Below, piece after piece: positions 24,894-33,538 of a stretch of 59,068 nt of DNA. Both the position numbers and the translations under genes were made by a program. The notes under the pieces are model-generated. The model had not been told where the DNA came from, made no database searches, and saw nothing but the letters and a program-made list of their open reading frames with translations. The DNA comes from CAYRLW01 sp964425215 (GTDB lineage Bacteria; Spirochaetota; Spirochaetia; Treponematales; Breznakiellaceae). Location: NCBI GenBank assembly GCA_964425215.1, contig CAYRLW010000018.1:1-59068 (forward strand). Direction: 5' to 3'. Each line of letters starts with the position of its first letter. Positions within the stretch are counted from its first letter, which is position 1.

Positions 24894-25007
24894 ATGAAAG
24901 TCCGAACGAGTGTAAAGCCCATTTGCGATAAGTGCAAAGTAATTAAACGGAATGGTATTATTCGCATTATTTGTGAAAACCCTAAGCACAAACAGCGGCA
25001 AGGGTAA
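24894..25007 (+). CDS. rpmJ: 50S ribosomal protein L36
   Basis: A 37-residue L36 starting MKVRTSVKPICDKCKVI. The zinc ligands are C11, C14, C27 and H32 (CDKC, then CENPKH), so this is the zinc-binding type. It begins the alpha part of the run after a 113-nt spacer that holds only a weak hairpin (GCGAA/TTCGC near 24794-24813) and no clear promoter. Confidence 0.96.
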   Translation: MKVRTSVKPICDKCKVIKRNGIIRIICENPKHKQRQG

Positions 25008-25022
25008 AGGAGGTAGACCGCA

Positions 25023-25388
25023 ATGGCACGTATAGCGGGAGTCGACCTCCCAAACAAACATGTGAATATCGCGTTGACGTATATTTACGGCATTGGGCGT
25101 TCCAGCGCAGACGCTATTTGCGCTAAGGCGAAGATCGATACCCTGAGAATGATCAATGACCTTTCTCAAGAAGAGGTTAACGAACTCAGGCAGTTGATCG
25201 AGAACGAATATAAAGTGGAAGGCCGTCTACGGACGGAGATTGCGCTCAATATCAAGCGGCTTATGGATATTGGATGCTATCGAGGCTTGCGCCACCGGAA
25301 GGGGCTTCCCGTACGAGGACAGAGAACTCGAACGAACGCCCGTACTCGTAAGGGTAAAAAGAAAACAGTCGCCGGAAAGAAGAAATAG
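25023..25388 (+). CDS. rpsM: 30S ribosomal protein S13
   Basis: A 121-residue S13 of the 30S head that contacts P-site tRNA and L5. MARIAGVDLPNKHVNIALTY and the C-terminal RHRKGLPVRGQRTRTNARTR are signatures. ATG 25023 follows AAAGGAGG, 15 nt after rpmJ. Confidence 0.97.
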   Translation: MARIAGVDLPNKHVNIALTYIYGIGRSSADAICAKAKIDTLRMINDLSQEEVNELRQLIENEYKVEGRLRTEIALNIKRLMDIGCYRGLRHRKGLPVRGQRTRTNARTRKGKKKTVAGKKK

Positions 25389-25405
25389 GCGGAGGACGAT
25401 GAACC

Positions 25406-25795
25406 GTGGCAGGTAATACGACTACTAAAAAGAGAAAAGAGAAGAAGTCCGTATACGAGGGTAACGTTTATATTCAAGCGACCTTCAACAATACGATTGT
25501 GACTATTACTGACCTTATGGGAAACGCCGTTTCATGGGCGAGTTCCGGAGGGCTTGGATTCCGAGGGGCTAAAAAATCAACCCCCTTTGCCGCTCAGACG
25601 GTAACCGAAACCGCCGCTCAAAAGGCGATGCAGGTGGGATTGCGGGAAGTTCATGTGTACGTTAAGGGCCCCGGTATTGGCCGTGAATCGGCTATACGCC
25701 AATTGGGGACCATGGGTATCAAGGTGAAATCCATCAACGATGTTACACCGATCCCGCATAACGGTTGCAGACCCCGTAAAACGCGGCGGATTTAA
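25406..25795 (+). CDS. rpsK: 30S ribosomal protein S11
   Basis: A 129-residue S11 of the platform. YIQATFNNTIVTITDLMGN and the C-terminal PIPHNGCRPRKTRR fit. It starts with GTG at 25406, with GGAGG 10 nt upstream. The ATG at 25399 is out of frame and stops after five codons. Confidence 0.96.
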   Translation: MAGNTTTKKRKEKKSVYEGNVYIQATFNNTIVTITDLMGNAVSWASSGGLGFRGAKKSTPFAAQTVTETAAQKAMQVGLREVHVYVKGPGIGRESAIRQLGTMGIKVKSINDVTPIPHNGCRPRKTRRI

Positions 25796-25812
25796 GAGGG
25801 GGATAGGAGAAT

Positions 25813-26448
25813 ATGGCAAGATATACTGGACCTGTATGCCGACTTTGCCGGACCGAACAAAAAAAACTTTTTTTGAAAGGTGAACGCTGCAAAAGTGACA
25901 AGTGCCCAATTAATAAAAAGCGTCCCGCGCCGGGAAAGGATCCGAAAGCTCGTTTGGGGAAACGATCCGATTATGGGATGCAGTTGCGGGAAAAGCAGAA
26001 ACTTAAAAGAATATACGGTATGCAAGAAAAGCAATTTAGTCTTTTCTTTCAAAGGGCGCTTCGAATGCCTGGAATTACCGGCGACAACCTTTTTACGCTT
26101 CTTGAACGACGGTTGGATAATGTGGCCTATCGTTTACGGTTCGCCACCAGTAGGACCCAGGCCCGGCAGATTGTACTGCATGGACACGTTAAGGTGAACG
26201 GGAAAACCGTAAATATCCCTTCATACTTGGTGCGTCCGAACGATGTGGTAGAAATTAAAGAAGCGAGTAAGAACTTGATGGTCATTAAAGAGGCTCTAAA
26301 AGAATTCGGGAAAGCCGGGGTTATGCCATGGCTGAATTTAGACCCCGATGCTATGAAGGGCACGTTCCTTGCTATTCCTCGTCGGAGTGATATTACCGAT
26401 CTAGCGGATATCAAAGAACAGATGATTGTCGAACTCTACTCTAAATAA
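25813..26448 (+). CDS. rpsD: 30S ribosomal protein S4, zinc type
   Basis: A 211-residue S4 that nucleates 30S assembly. The N-terminus keeps a four-Cys zinc site (CRLC, then C and C in GERCKSDKC), so it is the C+ form. The S4 domain with ARQIVLHGHVKVNGKTVNIPS lies near residues 110-130. The start is ATG 25813 after AGGGGGATAGGAG. Confidence 0.97.
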   Translation: MARYTGPVCRLCRTEQKKLFLKGERCKSDKCPINKKRPAPGKDPKARLGKRSDYGMQLREKQKLKRIYGMQEKQFSLFFQRALRMPGITGDNLFTLLERRLDNVAYRLRFATSRTQARQIVLHGHVKVNGKTVNIPSYLVRPNDVVEIKEASKNLMVIKEALKEFGKAGVMPWLNLDPDAMKGTFLAIPRRSDITDLADIKEQMIVELYSK

Positions 26449-26457
26449 GGAGTCCTA

Positions 26458-27513
26458 ATGGCCCGTAAGAACCTGCTTAAAGGCTTCAAACGTCCGAAAG
26501 GCATCACCTTTGAGCACGGTGAACTAAAACCTAATTATGGTAAGTTCATCGCTGCTCCTTTCGAGCCGGGGTTCGGTACGACCGTAGGGAATACCCTACG
26601 GCGGGTGTTGCTTTCTTCGATACAAGGCTATGCCATTACAGCGGTTAAGATTACTTCCTACGATGCCGACGGGGTGCCCCACGTGGTTTCGAGTGAATTT
26701 GAAACGATTCCAAACATCGTGGAGGATACCCTGGAGGTTATCAATAACCTCAAGCAGATACGGCTTCGGCTGCCCGAAGAAGTAGAACAGGATACGCTTC
26801 TGTTTGAATGGAAGGGCCAATGCGATGTCAAGAGCGATGATTTTAATCGAAGTGGTCAGCTGGAAGTACTCAGCCTTGGTCAGCATATTATGACCCTCAT
26901 GGCGGACGCCCGTATTGAATTTGAGGTTCAGGTCGATTTAAATCGCGGTTACGTACCCTCCGAGGTGAACGAAAAATATATTGAAGTTATCGGTACCATA
27001 CCGATGGACGCTATTTTTTCGCCCGTAAAGAAGGTAAAGTATTCAGTAGAACCGACTCGGGTTGGACAACGAAGCGATTACGATAAGCTGATATTGGAAG
27101 TATGGACCGATGGTTCCGTGCGACCCGATGACGCTTTAGCTGAAGCCGCTAAAATCGCCAAGGATCATTTTTCTGTTTTTATCAACTTTGATGAAAACAA
27201 TATTGGTTTAGACGATGACTTGGATGAAGGGGACGAACGAATTCGGCAAATTCTTAATACTCCGGTAGAAGAGTTAGAATTATCCGTTCGATCGTCCAAC
27301 TGTCTTAAAAACGCCAATATAAAGACCATCGGAGAATTGACTCGGAAGACCGAAGATGACATTGCCAAAACGAGGAATTTCGGAAAGAAGTCTTTGCAAG
27401 AAATCAAAGAAAAATTGCAAGAATGGAATCTTAGTCTTGGAATGACAGATTATAGTCTTCTAAAGAATGCGGTAAAAATTACCCAAGAAAAGGAAGAAGA
27501 AGATGAAGCATAA
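26458..27513 (+). CDS. rpoA: DNA-directed RNA polymerase subunit alpha
   Basis: A 351-residue alpha subunit, slightly longer than E. coli (329). The N-terminal assembly domain has FEPGFGTTVGNTLRRVLLSS. The C-terminal DNA- and activator-binding domain has VEELELSVRSSNCLKNANI and GKKSLQEIKEKL, followed by a short acidic tail (EKEEEDEA). ATG 26458 follows AAGGAG. Its last 11 bases overlap rplQ. Confidence 0.98.
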   Translation: MARKNLLKGFKRPKGITFEHGELKPNYGKFIAAPFEPGFGTTVGNTLRRVLLSSIQGYAITAVKITSYDADGVPHVVSSEFETIPNIVEDTLEVINNLKQIRLRLPEEVEQDTLLFEWKGQCDVKSDDFNRSGQLEVLSLGQHIMTLMADARIEFEVQVDLNRGYVPSEVNEKYIEVIGTIPMDAIFSPVKKVKYSVEPTRVGQRSDYDKLILEVWTDGSVRPDDALAEAAKIAKDHFSVFINFDENNIGLDDDLDEGDERIRQILNTPVEELELSVRSSNCLKNANIKTIGELTRKTEDDIAKTRNFGKKSLQEIKEKLQEWNLSLGMTDYSLLKNAVKITQEKEEEDEA

Positions 27514-27997
27514 GATAGGCTTTAACCGCCTGGAGCGTTCATCGGCCCATCGCAAAGCCCTTCATCGCAATATGGTGCAGTCGCTCTTTGATAAAGAGAG
27601 AATTACCACCACCAAAGCGAAGGCCTTGGAGATCCGCCGAACCGCCGAAAAATTGATTACCCGAGCGAAGGAAGATACGGTTCATAATCGGCGTATTGCC
27701 GCGCGGGGTTTGTACAGCGAAGGTATCCTGGCGAAGTTATTTACGGATATTGGTTTGCGCATGAAGGACCGTCCCGGCGGTTATACAAGAATAATCAAGT
27801 TGGGAAAACGGGAAGGCGACGGAGCTGAAATCGTCATTCTGGAGCTGGTGGACTATAAGCTTCAGGAAAAAGAAGAAAAACCCGCTAAGGCCGCTAAATC
27901 GGACAAAGCTGAAAAGTCCGGAGCCAAAGAGCCAAAGAAAGAGGCTAAAAAGGCGGAAAAAAGCGCAAAGAAAGCCGAACAGGCTACCGCAAAATAA
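27503..27997 (+). CDS. rplQ: 50S ribosomal protein L17 with a Lys/Ala-rich tail
   Basis: A 164-residue L17. The first ~118 residues are a complete L17 (MKHKIGFNRLERSSAHRKAL, GGYTRIIKLG). A tail of roughly 45 residues rich in Lys, Ala and Glu (KPAKAAKSDKAEKSG onward) follows and is probably flexible or helical. It overlaps rpoA by 11 bases and starts behind GAAGAAGAAG. Confidence 0.96.
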   Translation: MKHKIGFNRLERSSAHRKALHRNMVQSLFDKERITTTKAKALEIRRTAEKLITRAKEDTVHNRRIAARGLYSEGILAKLFTDIGLRMKDRPGGYTRIIKLGKREGDGAEIVILELVDYKLQEKEEKPAKAAKSDKAEKSGAKEPKKEAKKAEKSAKKAEQATAK

Positions 27998-28011
27998 GGG
28001 AGGCGCTGGAA

Positions 28012-28188
28012 ATGTCCAAGGCTCATAGAGGAAAGGGAATTCGCGAACTTCCGGCCCATGGCCGGGGGGAATGTCCGGTTTGCAAACGGACGAATACCAA
28101 GGTTTTATACGAACAAGAAATAAATGGCGCGAAAGTTAAAATATGTAAGACCTGTAAAGCCGCTATAAAACACGGTAAAGCGGTGTAA
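28012..28188 (+). CDS. Small zinc-ribbon protein of unknown function
   Basis: A 58-residue protein starting MSKAHRGKGIRELPAHGRGE. Two Cys pairs, CPVC (21-24) and CKTC (46-49), make a zinc ribbon. The rest is basic, so RNA binding or a ribosome-linked role is plausible but not shown. ATG 28012 follows GGGAGG, 14 nt after rplQ, so it is the last gene of the ribosomal run. I do not recognise a named family. Confidence 0.85.
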   Translation: MSKAHRGKGIRELPAHGRGECPVCKRTNTKVLYEQEINGAKVKICKTCKAAIKHGKAV

Positions 28189-28228
28189 AACCCAGTAACG
28201 TGGTAAAAAACACAGCAACGCGGTGTAG
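28166..28228 (+). repeat. Imperfect triple repeat at the end of the zinc-ribbon gene
   Basis: Three related units of about 18-22 nt follow each other: one with CACGGTAAAGCGGTGTA inside the gene end, one with CCCAGTAACGTGGTA, and one with CACAGCAACGCGGTGTA. They lie just before the terminator. They may be a recent local duplication of the 3' end of the gene. Confidence 0.5.
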
Positions 28229-28233
28229 GTTAA

Positions 28234-28261
28234 AACCCGGTCTTTGGACCGGGTTTTTTTT
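28234..28261 (+). terminator. Strong rho-independent terminator ending the ribosomal block
   Basis: AACCCGGTC (28234-28242), loop TTTG, GACCGGGTT (28247-28255) form a perfect nine-pair stem that runs into a T-tract ending at 28261. This closes the run of genes read from tuf onward. Confidence 0.92.
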
Positions 28262-28353
28262 AGCCCGTTACAAACGTAAAAGATCACACAACCGCTAAAC
28301 GGGTTTTAGGACCTTTAAAATTAAATAAATATGCAAAAAATATGCAAAACATC

Positions 28354-28382
28354 TAGACAAATCGTATATTGATAACTATTAT
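28354..28382 (+). promoter_or_regulatory. Predicted promoter of livK
   Basis: TAGACA (28354-28359) and TATTAT (28377-28382) are 17 nt apart, each one mismatch from consensus. Just upstream lies a direct repeat, ATATGCAAAA twice within 28329-28350, a possible regulator site. The leader of about 40 nt ends in AGGAGGAG. Confidence 0.7.
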
Positions 28383-28428
28383 TGACTCTTAAGTGTGGAA
28401 AATCCATACATATAGGAGGAGATGACGC

Positions 28429-29547
28429 ATGAAGAAATTAGTAACGACAGTCATGGTTTTAGGGCTTCTGGGGACCCTAGCCTTCGCGTCCGGAGGTAAG
28501 GATACCGGAACGATCAAAATTGGCGTGGCCGGTGCCCATACGGGCGATTTGGCTTCCTACGGTTTGCCTTCGGTGAACGCCGCTAAATTAGTGGTGGACG
28601 ATGTAAACGCTAAGGGCGGCATTAAGGGCCGCAAAATTGAATTGGTAATTGAAGATGACCAATGTAAGCCCGAGTTGGCCACCAACGCGGCTTCTAAATT
28701 GGTTAGCGCCAACGTGGTAGCAGTAATCGGACATATTTGTAGCGGCGCTACGAAATCGGCCCTGGGAATTTATAAGGATTCCAAGATTGTTACGATTTCC
28801 CCGTCGGCTACCAATCCTCCCCTTACCCAAAGCGGCGAGTATCCTAACTTTTTCCGCACCATCGCTCCGGACGACGCTCAGGCTAAATTGGCGGTTACCT
28901 TTATAGAAAAGAACCTGAAGCTGAAAAAGCTCGCGGTTCTCCACGACAAGGGTGATTATGGTAAAGGTTTTGCGGAGTTGGTAAAACAATTTGCCGAGGC
29001 TGACGGTCTGCAGGTAGTATTGTTCGAAGGCGTTAACCCCGGAGCTCCGGATTATTCCGCCGTGGTAAACAAAATTGGTAATTCGGGCGCCGAGGGCGTT
29101 GTCTGGGGTGGCTACCATCCCGAGGCTTCCAAGCTAGTTCAGCAGATGCGGGATAAGGGTATAACGATTCCCTTCATTTCCGACGACGGTGTTAAGGACA
29201 ATACCTTTATAGACGTGGCGGGTAAATACGCAGAAGGTGTATACGCCACCGGGCCCACGGATACCAGCACCAATCCCCTGGCTATTAAAGCTATTGCCGA
29301 TCACAAGGCTAAATTCGGCGACGAACCGGGTGCCTTCTTCCTTAACGCCTACGCCGCCACCATGGCTATTGTGAACGCGATAGATAAAGCGGGAAGCACC
29401 GATTACGACGCGGTCACGAAGGCTCTTCGAAGCAATTACGTAGAAACCCCCCTGGGGAATATCAGTTTTGATCAGAAGGGTGACGTTATCGGCTTCGGGT
29501 TCTCGGTGTACCAAGTACAGAATGGAAAGTTTGTCGAACTTAAATAG
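28429..29547 (+). CDS. livK: Branched-chain amino acid type ABC transporter, periplasmic binding protein
   Basis: A 372-residue substrate-binding protein of the Leu/Ile/Val (peripla_BP_6) family. A signal peptide of about 21 residues (MKKLVTTVMVLGLLGTLAFA) ends in a signal peptidase I type site rather than a lipobox. The mature part starts with GTIKIGVAGAHTGDLASYG, and the ligand-loop type segment AVIGHICSGATKSA is present. The strong AGGAGGAG site and the terminator after it suggest high expression relative to the permeases. The ligand could be branched-chain or other amino acids, or related compounds such as amides; sequence alone does not settle this. Confidence 0.92.
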   Translation: MKKLVTTVMVLGLLGTLAFASGGKDTGTIKIGVAGAHTGDLASYGLPSVNAAKLVVDDVNAKGGIKGRKIELVIEDDQCKPELATNAASKLVSANVVAVIGHICSGATKSALGIYKDSKIVTISPSATNPPLTQSGEYPNFFRTIAPDDAQAKLAVTFIEKNLKLKKLAVLHDKGDYGKGFAELVKQFAEADGLQVVLFEGVNPGAPDYSAVVNKIGNSGAEGVVWGGYHPEASKLVQQMRDKGITIPFISDDGVKDNTFIDVAGKYAEGVYATGPTDTSTNPLAIKAIADHKAKFGDEPGAFFLNAYAATMAIVNAIDKAGSTDYDAVTKALRSNYVETPLGNISFDQKGDVIGFGFSVYQVQNGKFVELK

Positions 29548-29581
29548 CGAGAACAGTTTTTCATACTGTAATTAATGTAAA

Positions 29582-29622
29582 GAGCCGTTCTGGTCGATCA
29601 CGGCCTGGACGGCTCATTTTTT
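29582..29622 (+). terminator. Hairpin/terminator between livK and livH
   Basis: GAGCCGT (29582-29588) pairs with ACGGCTC (29609-29615), followed by ATTTTTT. Partial termination here would give more binding protein than membrane components, common in ABC importers. The loop is long (20 nt), which may weaken it. Confidence 0.7.
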
Positions 29623-29649
29623 GACATCCGATTGAGTAGGGTTAGTACC

Positions 29650-30552
29650 ATGGATTATTTTCTTAAGCTTTTTTTAAGCGGTACCGCCAAGGGAAGTATT
29701 TACGCGCTCATTTCCCTGGGCTATACGATGGTGTACGGTATCGTACAATTAATCAATTTTGCCCACGGTGAAGTGTATATGATTGGCGGATTTACCGCTT
29801 TGATCGTGGGTGGTTATTTTTTTACCTTGGGAATGCCCATAATCGCGGTACTGCTCTTATCTATTATAGCGGCGGTGGTGTTCGCGTCCGCCTATGGTTT
29901 TACGATAGAACGGTTGGCCTATCGACCCCTACGGAACAAGCCCCGTTTATCCGCCCTTATCAGCGCAATCGGCGTTTCAATGATTCTTCAGAATTTTGTT
30001 TTATTAGCCCAAACGGAAAAATATTTATCCTTTCCTTCGTATTTACCCGAATTAGGTTTTCTAACTCCCTTTAGGGACTATATAAACTCAACCCAATTCA
30101 TCATTTTGGTGACCACCGCGGTCATTATGATTTTTCTTACCATGCTTATAAAATTAAGCCGGGTGGGTAAGGCTATGCGGGCCACCGCCCAGGATAAGGA
30201 TATGGCCCAGCTGGTGGGCGTGAATATCAACCAGGTGATATCGATTACTTTTATTATTGGATCGGCGTTAGCCGCGATCGGAGGCGTTTTAATTTGTTCA
30301 TACATGGGCCAAATAAACTACTATATTGGATTTGTAGCGGGAATTAAGGCCTTTGTGGCAGCGGTCCTTGGGGGAATCGGCAGTATTCCCGGGGCGGTCC
30401 TGGGAAGTTTCATTTTAGGTTGGACTGAAAGTTTAGGAACCGGATATATTTCTAGCGATTACGAGGATGCTTTTGCCTTTATCATTTTAATTTTAATTTT
30501 GATATTCAAGCCCGATGGTATCCTTGGCAAGAATCAAAAGCAGAAGGTTTAG
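29650..30552 (+). CDS. livH: Branched-chain amino acid ABC transporter permease LivH
   Basis: A 300-residue inner-membrane permease with about eight predicted spans. GSIYALISLGYTMVYGIVQLINFAHGEVYM at the N-terminus and AAVLGGIGSIPGAVLGSFILG near the end are LivH hallmarks. The frame is open from a TTG at 29632, but ATG 29650 follows AGGG and matches the family. livM follows after 4 nt. Confidence 0.95.
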   Translation: MDYFLKLFLSGTAKGSIYALISLGYTMVYGIVQLINFAHGEVYMIGGFTALIVGGYFFTLGMPIIAVLLLSIIAAVVFASAYGFTIERLAYRPLRNKPRLSALISAIGVSMILQNFVLLAQTEKYLSFPSYLPELGFLTPFRDYINSTQFIILVTTAVIMIFLTMLIKLSRVGKAMRATAQDKDMAQLVGVNINQVISITFIIGSALAAIGGVLICSYMGQINYYIGFVAGIKAFVAAVLGGIGSIPGAVLGSFILGWTESLGTGYISSDYEDAFAFIILILILIFKPDGILGKNQKQKV

Positions 30553-30556
30553 GGAA

Positions 30557-31843
30557 ATGAACGGAAAAAAACTCTTATCCGATATGGTGGGTGCCCTTGT
30601 TACCATGGTTTGGTTCGTTCTCTTGCTTTTTCCCATGATGGTAATGAAGGTGAACGTTTCCGCTGGAAAAGCTACGGTGGAATTTCGTTGGGCCATGATT
30701 CCTCTGGTGGCTGTGGGTTCCTTTATTCTGGCGTTCCTTTGGAAAATGGCCTTGGAGTGGAACGAACATCGGGGCGATAGGGTAACAAAGGACACCGCCT
30801 ACGGTAAATTTAAAGGCCGCTTGGGCGTCGCTTTTCAAAAGAAGTCCCTTCGATACGGCACGACCCTTGTCCTTTTGGTCTTTGTCATCGGCTTCCCCTA
30901 CTTTTTTGGTATGTATCATACCAACGTCATGATTACGGCGTTGATTTACGTAATACTGGCGTTGGGTTTAAACATAGTGGTGGGGCTGGGTGGATTGCTG
31001 AACCTGGGGTATGCGGCGTTTTTTGCCGTGGGTGCCTATACCTACGGTCTTTTGTGGAAGTACGTGGGTCCCTTGATGGTCGCTTCTGGCATCGATCCTT
31101 CGTGGCTATTTTGGATCTCCCTGCCCACGGCGGGTATTTTGGCCACCATTTTTGGGGTTCTTTTAAGTCTTCCCGTTTTACGGCTCCGGGGAGATTATTT
31201 GGCGATTATTACCCTGGCCTTTGGGGAAATAGTCCGGATGGTGCTTCAGAATTCGGGCAGCGTAACGGGGGGAGCCACCGGCATAAGCCTTATTCCCCGC
31301 CCTTGGCTGTTGAATATGCACCTGCCTCCCAAAGTGGCGGCGGTGTATATTTATTACATAGTCTTGGTTTTGGTCATTATAACGATTTTTGTGGTTCGCC
31401 GTATCGAAGATTCCCGGGTCGGTCGGGCTTTGGAGGCCATGCGGGAAGACGAAATCGCCTGCGAATCCATGGGCGTGGACTTGGTACGGAATAAATTAAG
31501 TACCTTCGCCTTGGGCGCCTTTTGGGCGGGTATTGCGGGGGTGGTTTTGGCGACCCAAACGACCTACATTAATCCAGACAGTTTTACCCTGTGGGAATCG
31601 ATTATCATTTTGATGGCCGTGGTCATTGGAGGCACCGGGTCTATCCCTGGGGTCATCGCCGGCGCGCTTTTGTTAAAGTTGTTGCCCGAGTATTTTAGAC
31701 CCCTGGCTCAGTACCGGATGCTCATTTACGGAATAGCTATGATCGTGGTGATCATCTTTAAGCCCGACGGTCTTATACCGCGGAATCGAAAAAAATATAC
31801 CTTCGCTGAAGGTTCCTCCGGGGCTTCTAAGGGAGAGCTATAA
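30557..31843 (+). CDS. livM: Branched-chain amino acid ABC transporter permease LivM
   Basis: A 428-residue permease, similar in length to E. coli LivM. An N-terminal part of about 115 residues with two spans precedes the conserved core (LGLNIVVGLGGLLNLGYAAF, then GGTGSIPGVIAGALLLK). The C-terminal tail is Ser/Gly-rich and soluble. ATG 30557 follows AGGG. Its stop overlaps the livG start by one base. Confidence 0.95.
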   Translation: MNGKKLLSDMVGALVTMVWFVLLLFPMMVMKVNVSAGKATVEFRWAMIPLVAVGSFILAFLWKMALEWNEHRGDRVTKDTAYGKFKGRLGVAFQKKSLRYGTTLVLLVFVIGFPYFFGMYHTNVMITALIYVILALGLNIVVGLGGLLNLGYAAFFAVGAYTYGLLWKYVGPLMVASGIDPSWLFWISLPTAGILATIFGVLLSLPVLRLRGDYLAIITLAFGEIVRMVLQNSGSVTGGATGISLIPRPWLLNMHLPPKVAAVYIYYIVLVLVIITIFVVRRIEDSRVGRALEAMREDEIACESMGVDLVRNKLSTFALGAFWAGIAGVVLATQTTYINPDSFTLWESIIILMAVVIGGTGSIPGVIAGALLLKLLPEYFRPLAQYRMLIYGIAMIVVIIFKPDGLIPRNRKKYTFAEGSSGASKGEL

Positions 31844-32631
31844 TGGGTGACCAAACTACCATTTTGGAAATAAACGACCTCTCTATGGTTTTTGGAGGTC
31901 TACGGGCTATCGATGAGGTTTCACTGCATATAAACCGGGGAGAAATCGCCGCGCTTATCGGTCCTAACGGGGCCGGGAAAACGACCATATTTAACTGTAT
32001 TACGGGGGTGTACAAGCCCACCGAGGGTTCTATCTCCATTCGGCTTCAAGATGAAGACCGAATGGAAGAGATCAACGGCCTAAAACCCCACATCATCAAC
32101 CGGAAGGGGCTTGCACGGACGTTCCAAAATATCCGTCTGTTTGGAAATATGAGCGTCCTGGAAAACGTCATGATTGGCCGGCACAACTCCCTTACAGCGG
32201 GGATTTTTAAGGCGATAATCCGGGATAAAGCGACCAGGGAAGAGGAACAGAGGGTAATCGAGGAGAGTTACGATATCCTGGCTAAATTGAACCTCCATAC
32301 CTTTGTAAACGAGATGGCTCGGAATTTACCCTACGGTGCCCAGCGACGTTTGGAGATAGCCCGGGCCTTGGCCACGGATCCTTTCCTTTTGCTGTTGGAC
32401 GAACCGGTGGCCGGTATGAATCCCCACGAAACCAAGGAACTGGAAGAAACCATCAACATCATACGGGACCAAGAAAAGGTGACCATCCTTCTTATCGAGC
32501 ACGATATGAGTTTGGTGATGAACGTTTCGGAGCGAATTTACGTGCTGGACTATGGTCGTTTGATCGCCGAGGGTACTCCCTTGGAAATTAAGAGCAACCC
32601 CGACGTGATCAAAGCGTATTTAGGAGAATGA
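31843..32631 (+). CDS. livG: Branched-chain amino acid ABC transporter ATPase LivG
   Basis: A 262-residue ATPase. Walker A is GPNGAGKTT, the signature region is NLPYGAQRRLEIARAL and Walker B is LLLLDEP. The C-terminal half has the LivG extension ending VIKAYLGE. It pairs with LivF to power the LivHM permease. It overlaps livM by one base and is one base before livF. Confidence 0.96.
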   Translation: MGDQTTILEINDLSMVFGGLRAIDEVSLHINRGEIAALIGPNGAGKTTIFNCITGVYKPTEGSISIRLQDEDRMEEINGLKPHIINRKGLARTFQNIRLFGNMSVLENVMIGRHNSLTAGIFKAIIRDKATREEEQRVIEESYDILAKLNLHTFVNEMARNLPYGAQRRLEIARALATDPFLLLLDEPVAGMNPHETKELEETINIIRDQEKVTILLIEHDMSLVMNVSERIYVLDYGRLIAEGTPLEIKSNPDVIKAYLGE

Positions 32632-32632
32632 T

Positions 32633-33346
32633 ATGGCTCTGATGGAACTGAAAAACGTTAATACGTACTACGGTAATATTCAGGCGCTGAAGGATATATC
32701 CCTTTCCGTCGAAGAGGGGGAAATTGTTACCCTCATCGGCGCCAACGGAGCCGGAAAAACGACGACCCTTATGTCTATTTGCGGAATCACCGCTATTCGC
32801 GGGGGGTCTATTACCCTGGGTGGGGTGGATATTTCAAAGGAAAGTCCCCACAAAATTGTTGCCATGGGGGTTTCCCAAGTTCCCGAGGGCCGTCGCATAT
32901 TTCCTCAGCTTACGGTGCTAGAAAACCTGGATATGGGAGCCTTTTTAAGGACCGATAGGGAAGGGATTCAACGGGATTTGGAATGGGTCTTTGAACTTTT
33001 TCCCCGTCTGGCCGAACGAAAATCCCAAGCTGGCGGGACCTTGAGCGGCGGGGAACAGCAGATGTTGGCTATCTCTCGGGCTATCATGGCACGGCCAAAA
33101 ATACTGCTTTTGGACGAACCTTCCCTGGGTCTTGCTCCCCTCATCGTTCAACATATTTTTGAAATTATAAAGCGGATTAACGAAGAAAATAAAACAACCA
33201 TATTTTTGGTGGAGCAGAACGCTAACATGGCGTTAAAAATAGCCAATAAGGGTTATGTTCTTCAAAACGGACGGATTAAAATGAGCGATAGTTCCGCGAA
33301 TTTGTTGGCCAACGAGGAAGTGCGCAAGGCCTATTTGGGGCTCTAG
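32633..33346 (+). CDS. livF: Branched-chain amino acid ABC transporter ATPase LivF
   Basis: A 237-residue ATPase. Walker A is GANGAGKTT, the signature is LSGGEQQMLAISRA, Walker B is ILLLDEP, and the family end EVRKAYLGL is present. ATG 32633 follows AGGAGAATG. It is the last gene of the liv unit before a terminator. Confidence 0.96.
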   Translation: MALMELKNVNTYYGNIQALKDISLSVEEGEIVTLIGANGAGKTTTLMSICGITAIRGGSITLGGVDISKESPHKIVAMGVSQVPEGRRIFPQLTVLENLDMGAFLRTDREGIQRDLEWVFELFPRLAERKSQAGGTLSGGEQQMLAISRAIMARPKILLLDEPSLGLAPLIVQHIFEIIKRINEENKTTIFLVEQNANMALKIANKGYVLQNGRIKMSDSSANLLANEEVRKAYLGL

Positions 33347-33365
33347 AACCTGCGGGGCTAGTCCA

Positions 33366-33389
33366 ACGGGCTCCGAGGACCGTTTTTTC
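33366..33389 (+). terminator. Terminator after livF
   Basis: ACGG (33366-33369) and TCC pair with GGA and CCGT (33377-33383), with a two-base bulge, followed by TTTTTT. It is a short but plausible intrinsic terminator ending the liv operon. Confidence 0.6.
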
Positions 33390-33487
33390 TATGAGGAATT
33401 AGGTCAATCAGCGTAAGAGACAGGTTTTTAGCGCCGGATTTGGATTGGCTTGCCAAAACGGGAGTTTGTTCTTAAATTTATTTATAA

Positions 33488-33512
33488 ACCTGTCAGACCA
33501 ATCTGGCAGGGT
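33488..33512 (+). promoter_or_regulatory. Hairpin in the leader of the CBS-ACT gene
   Basis: ACCTG-T-CAGA (33488-33497), loop CCAA, TCTG-G-CAGGGT pair with one mismatch, then GTTTTAG follows. It lies 25 nt before the ribosome binding site AAGGAGG of the CBS-ACT gene. It could be an attenuator or a second terminator for livF. No good promoter is seen in 33390-33487. Confidence 0.45.
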
Positions 33513-33538
33513 TTTAGATCTTGTAGAAGGAGGCAACT

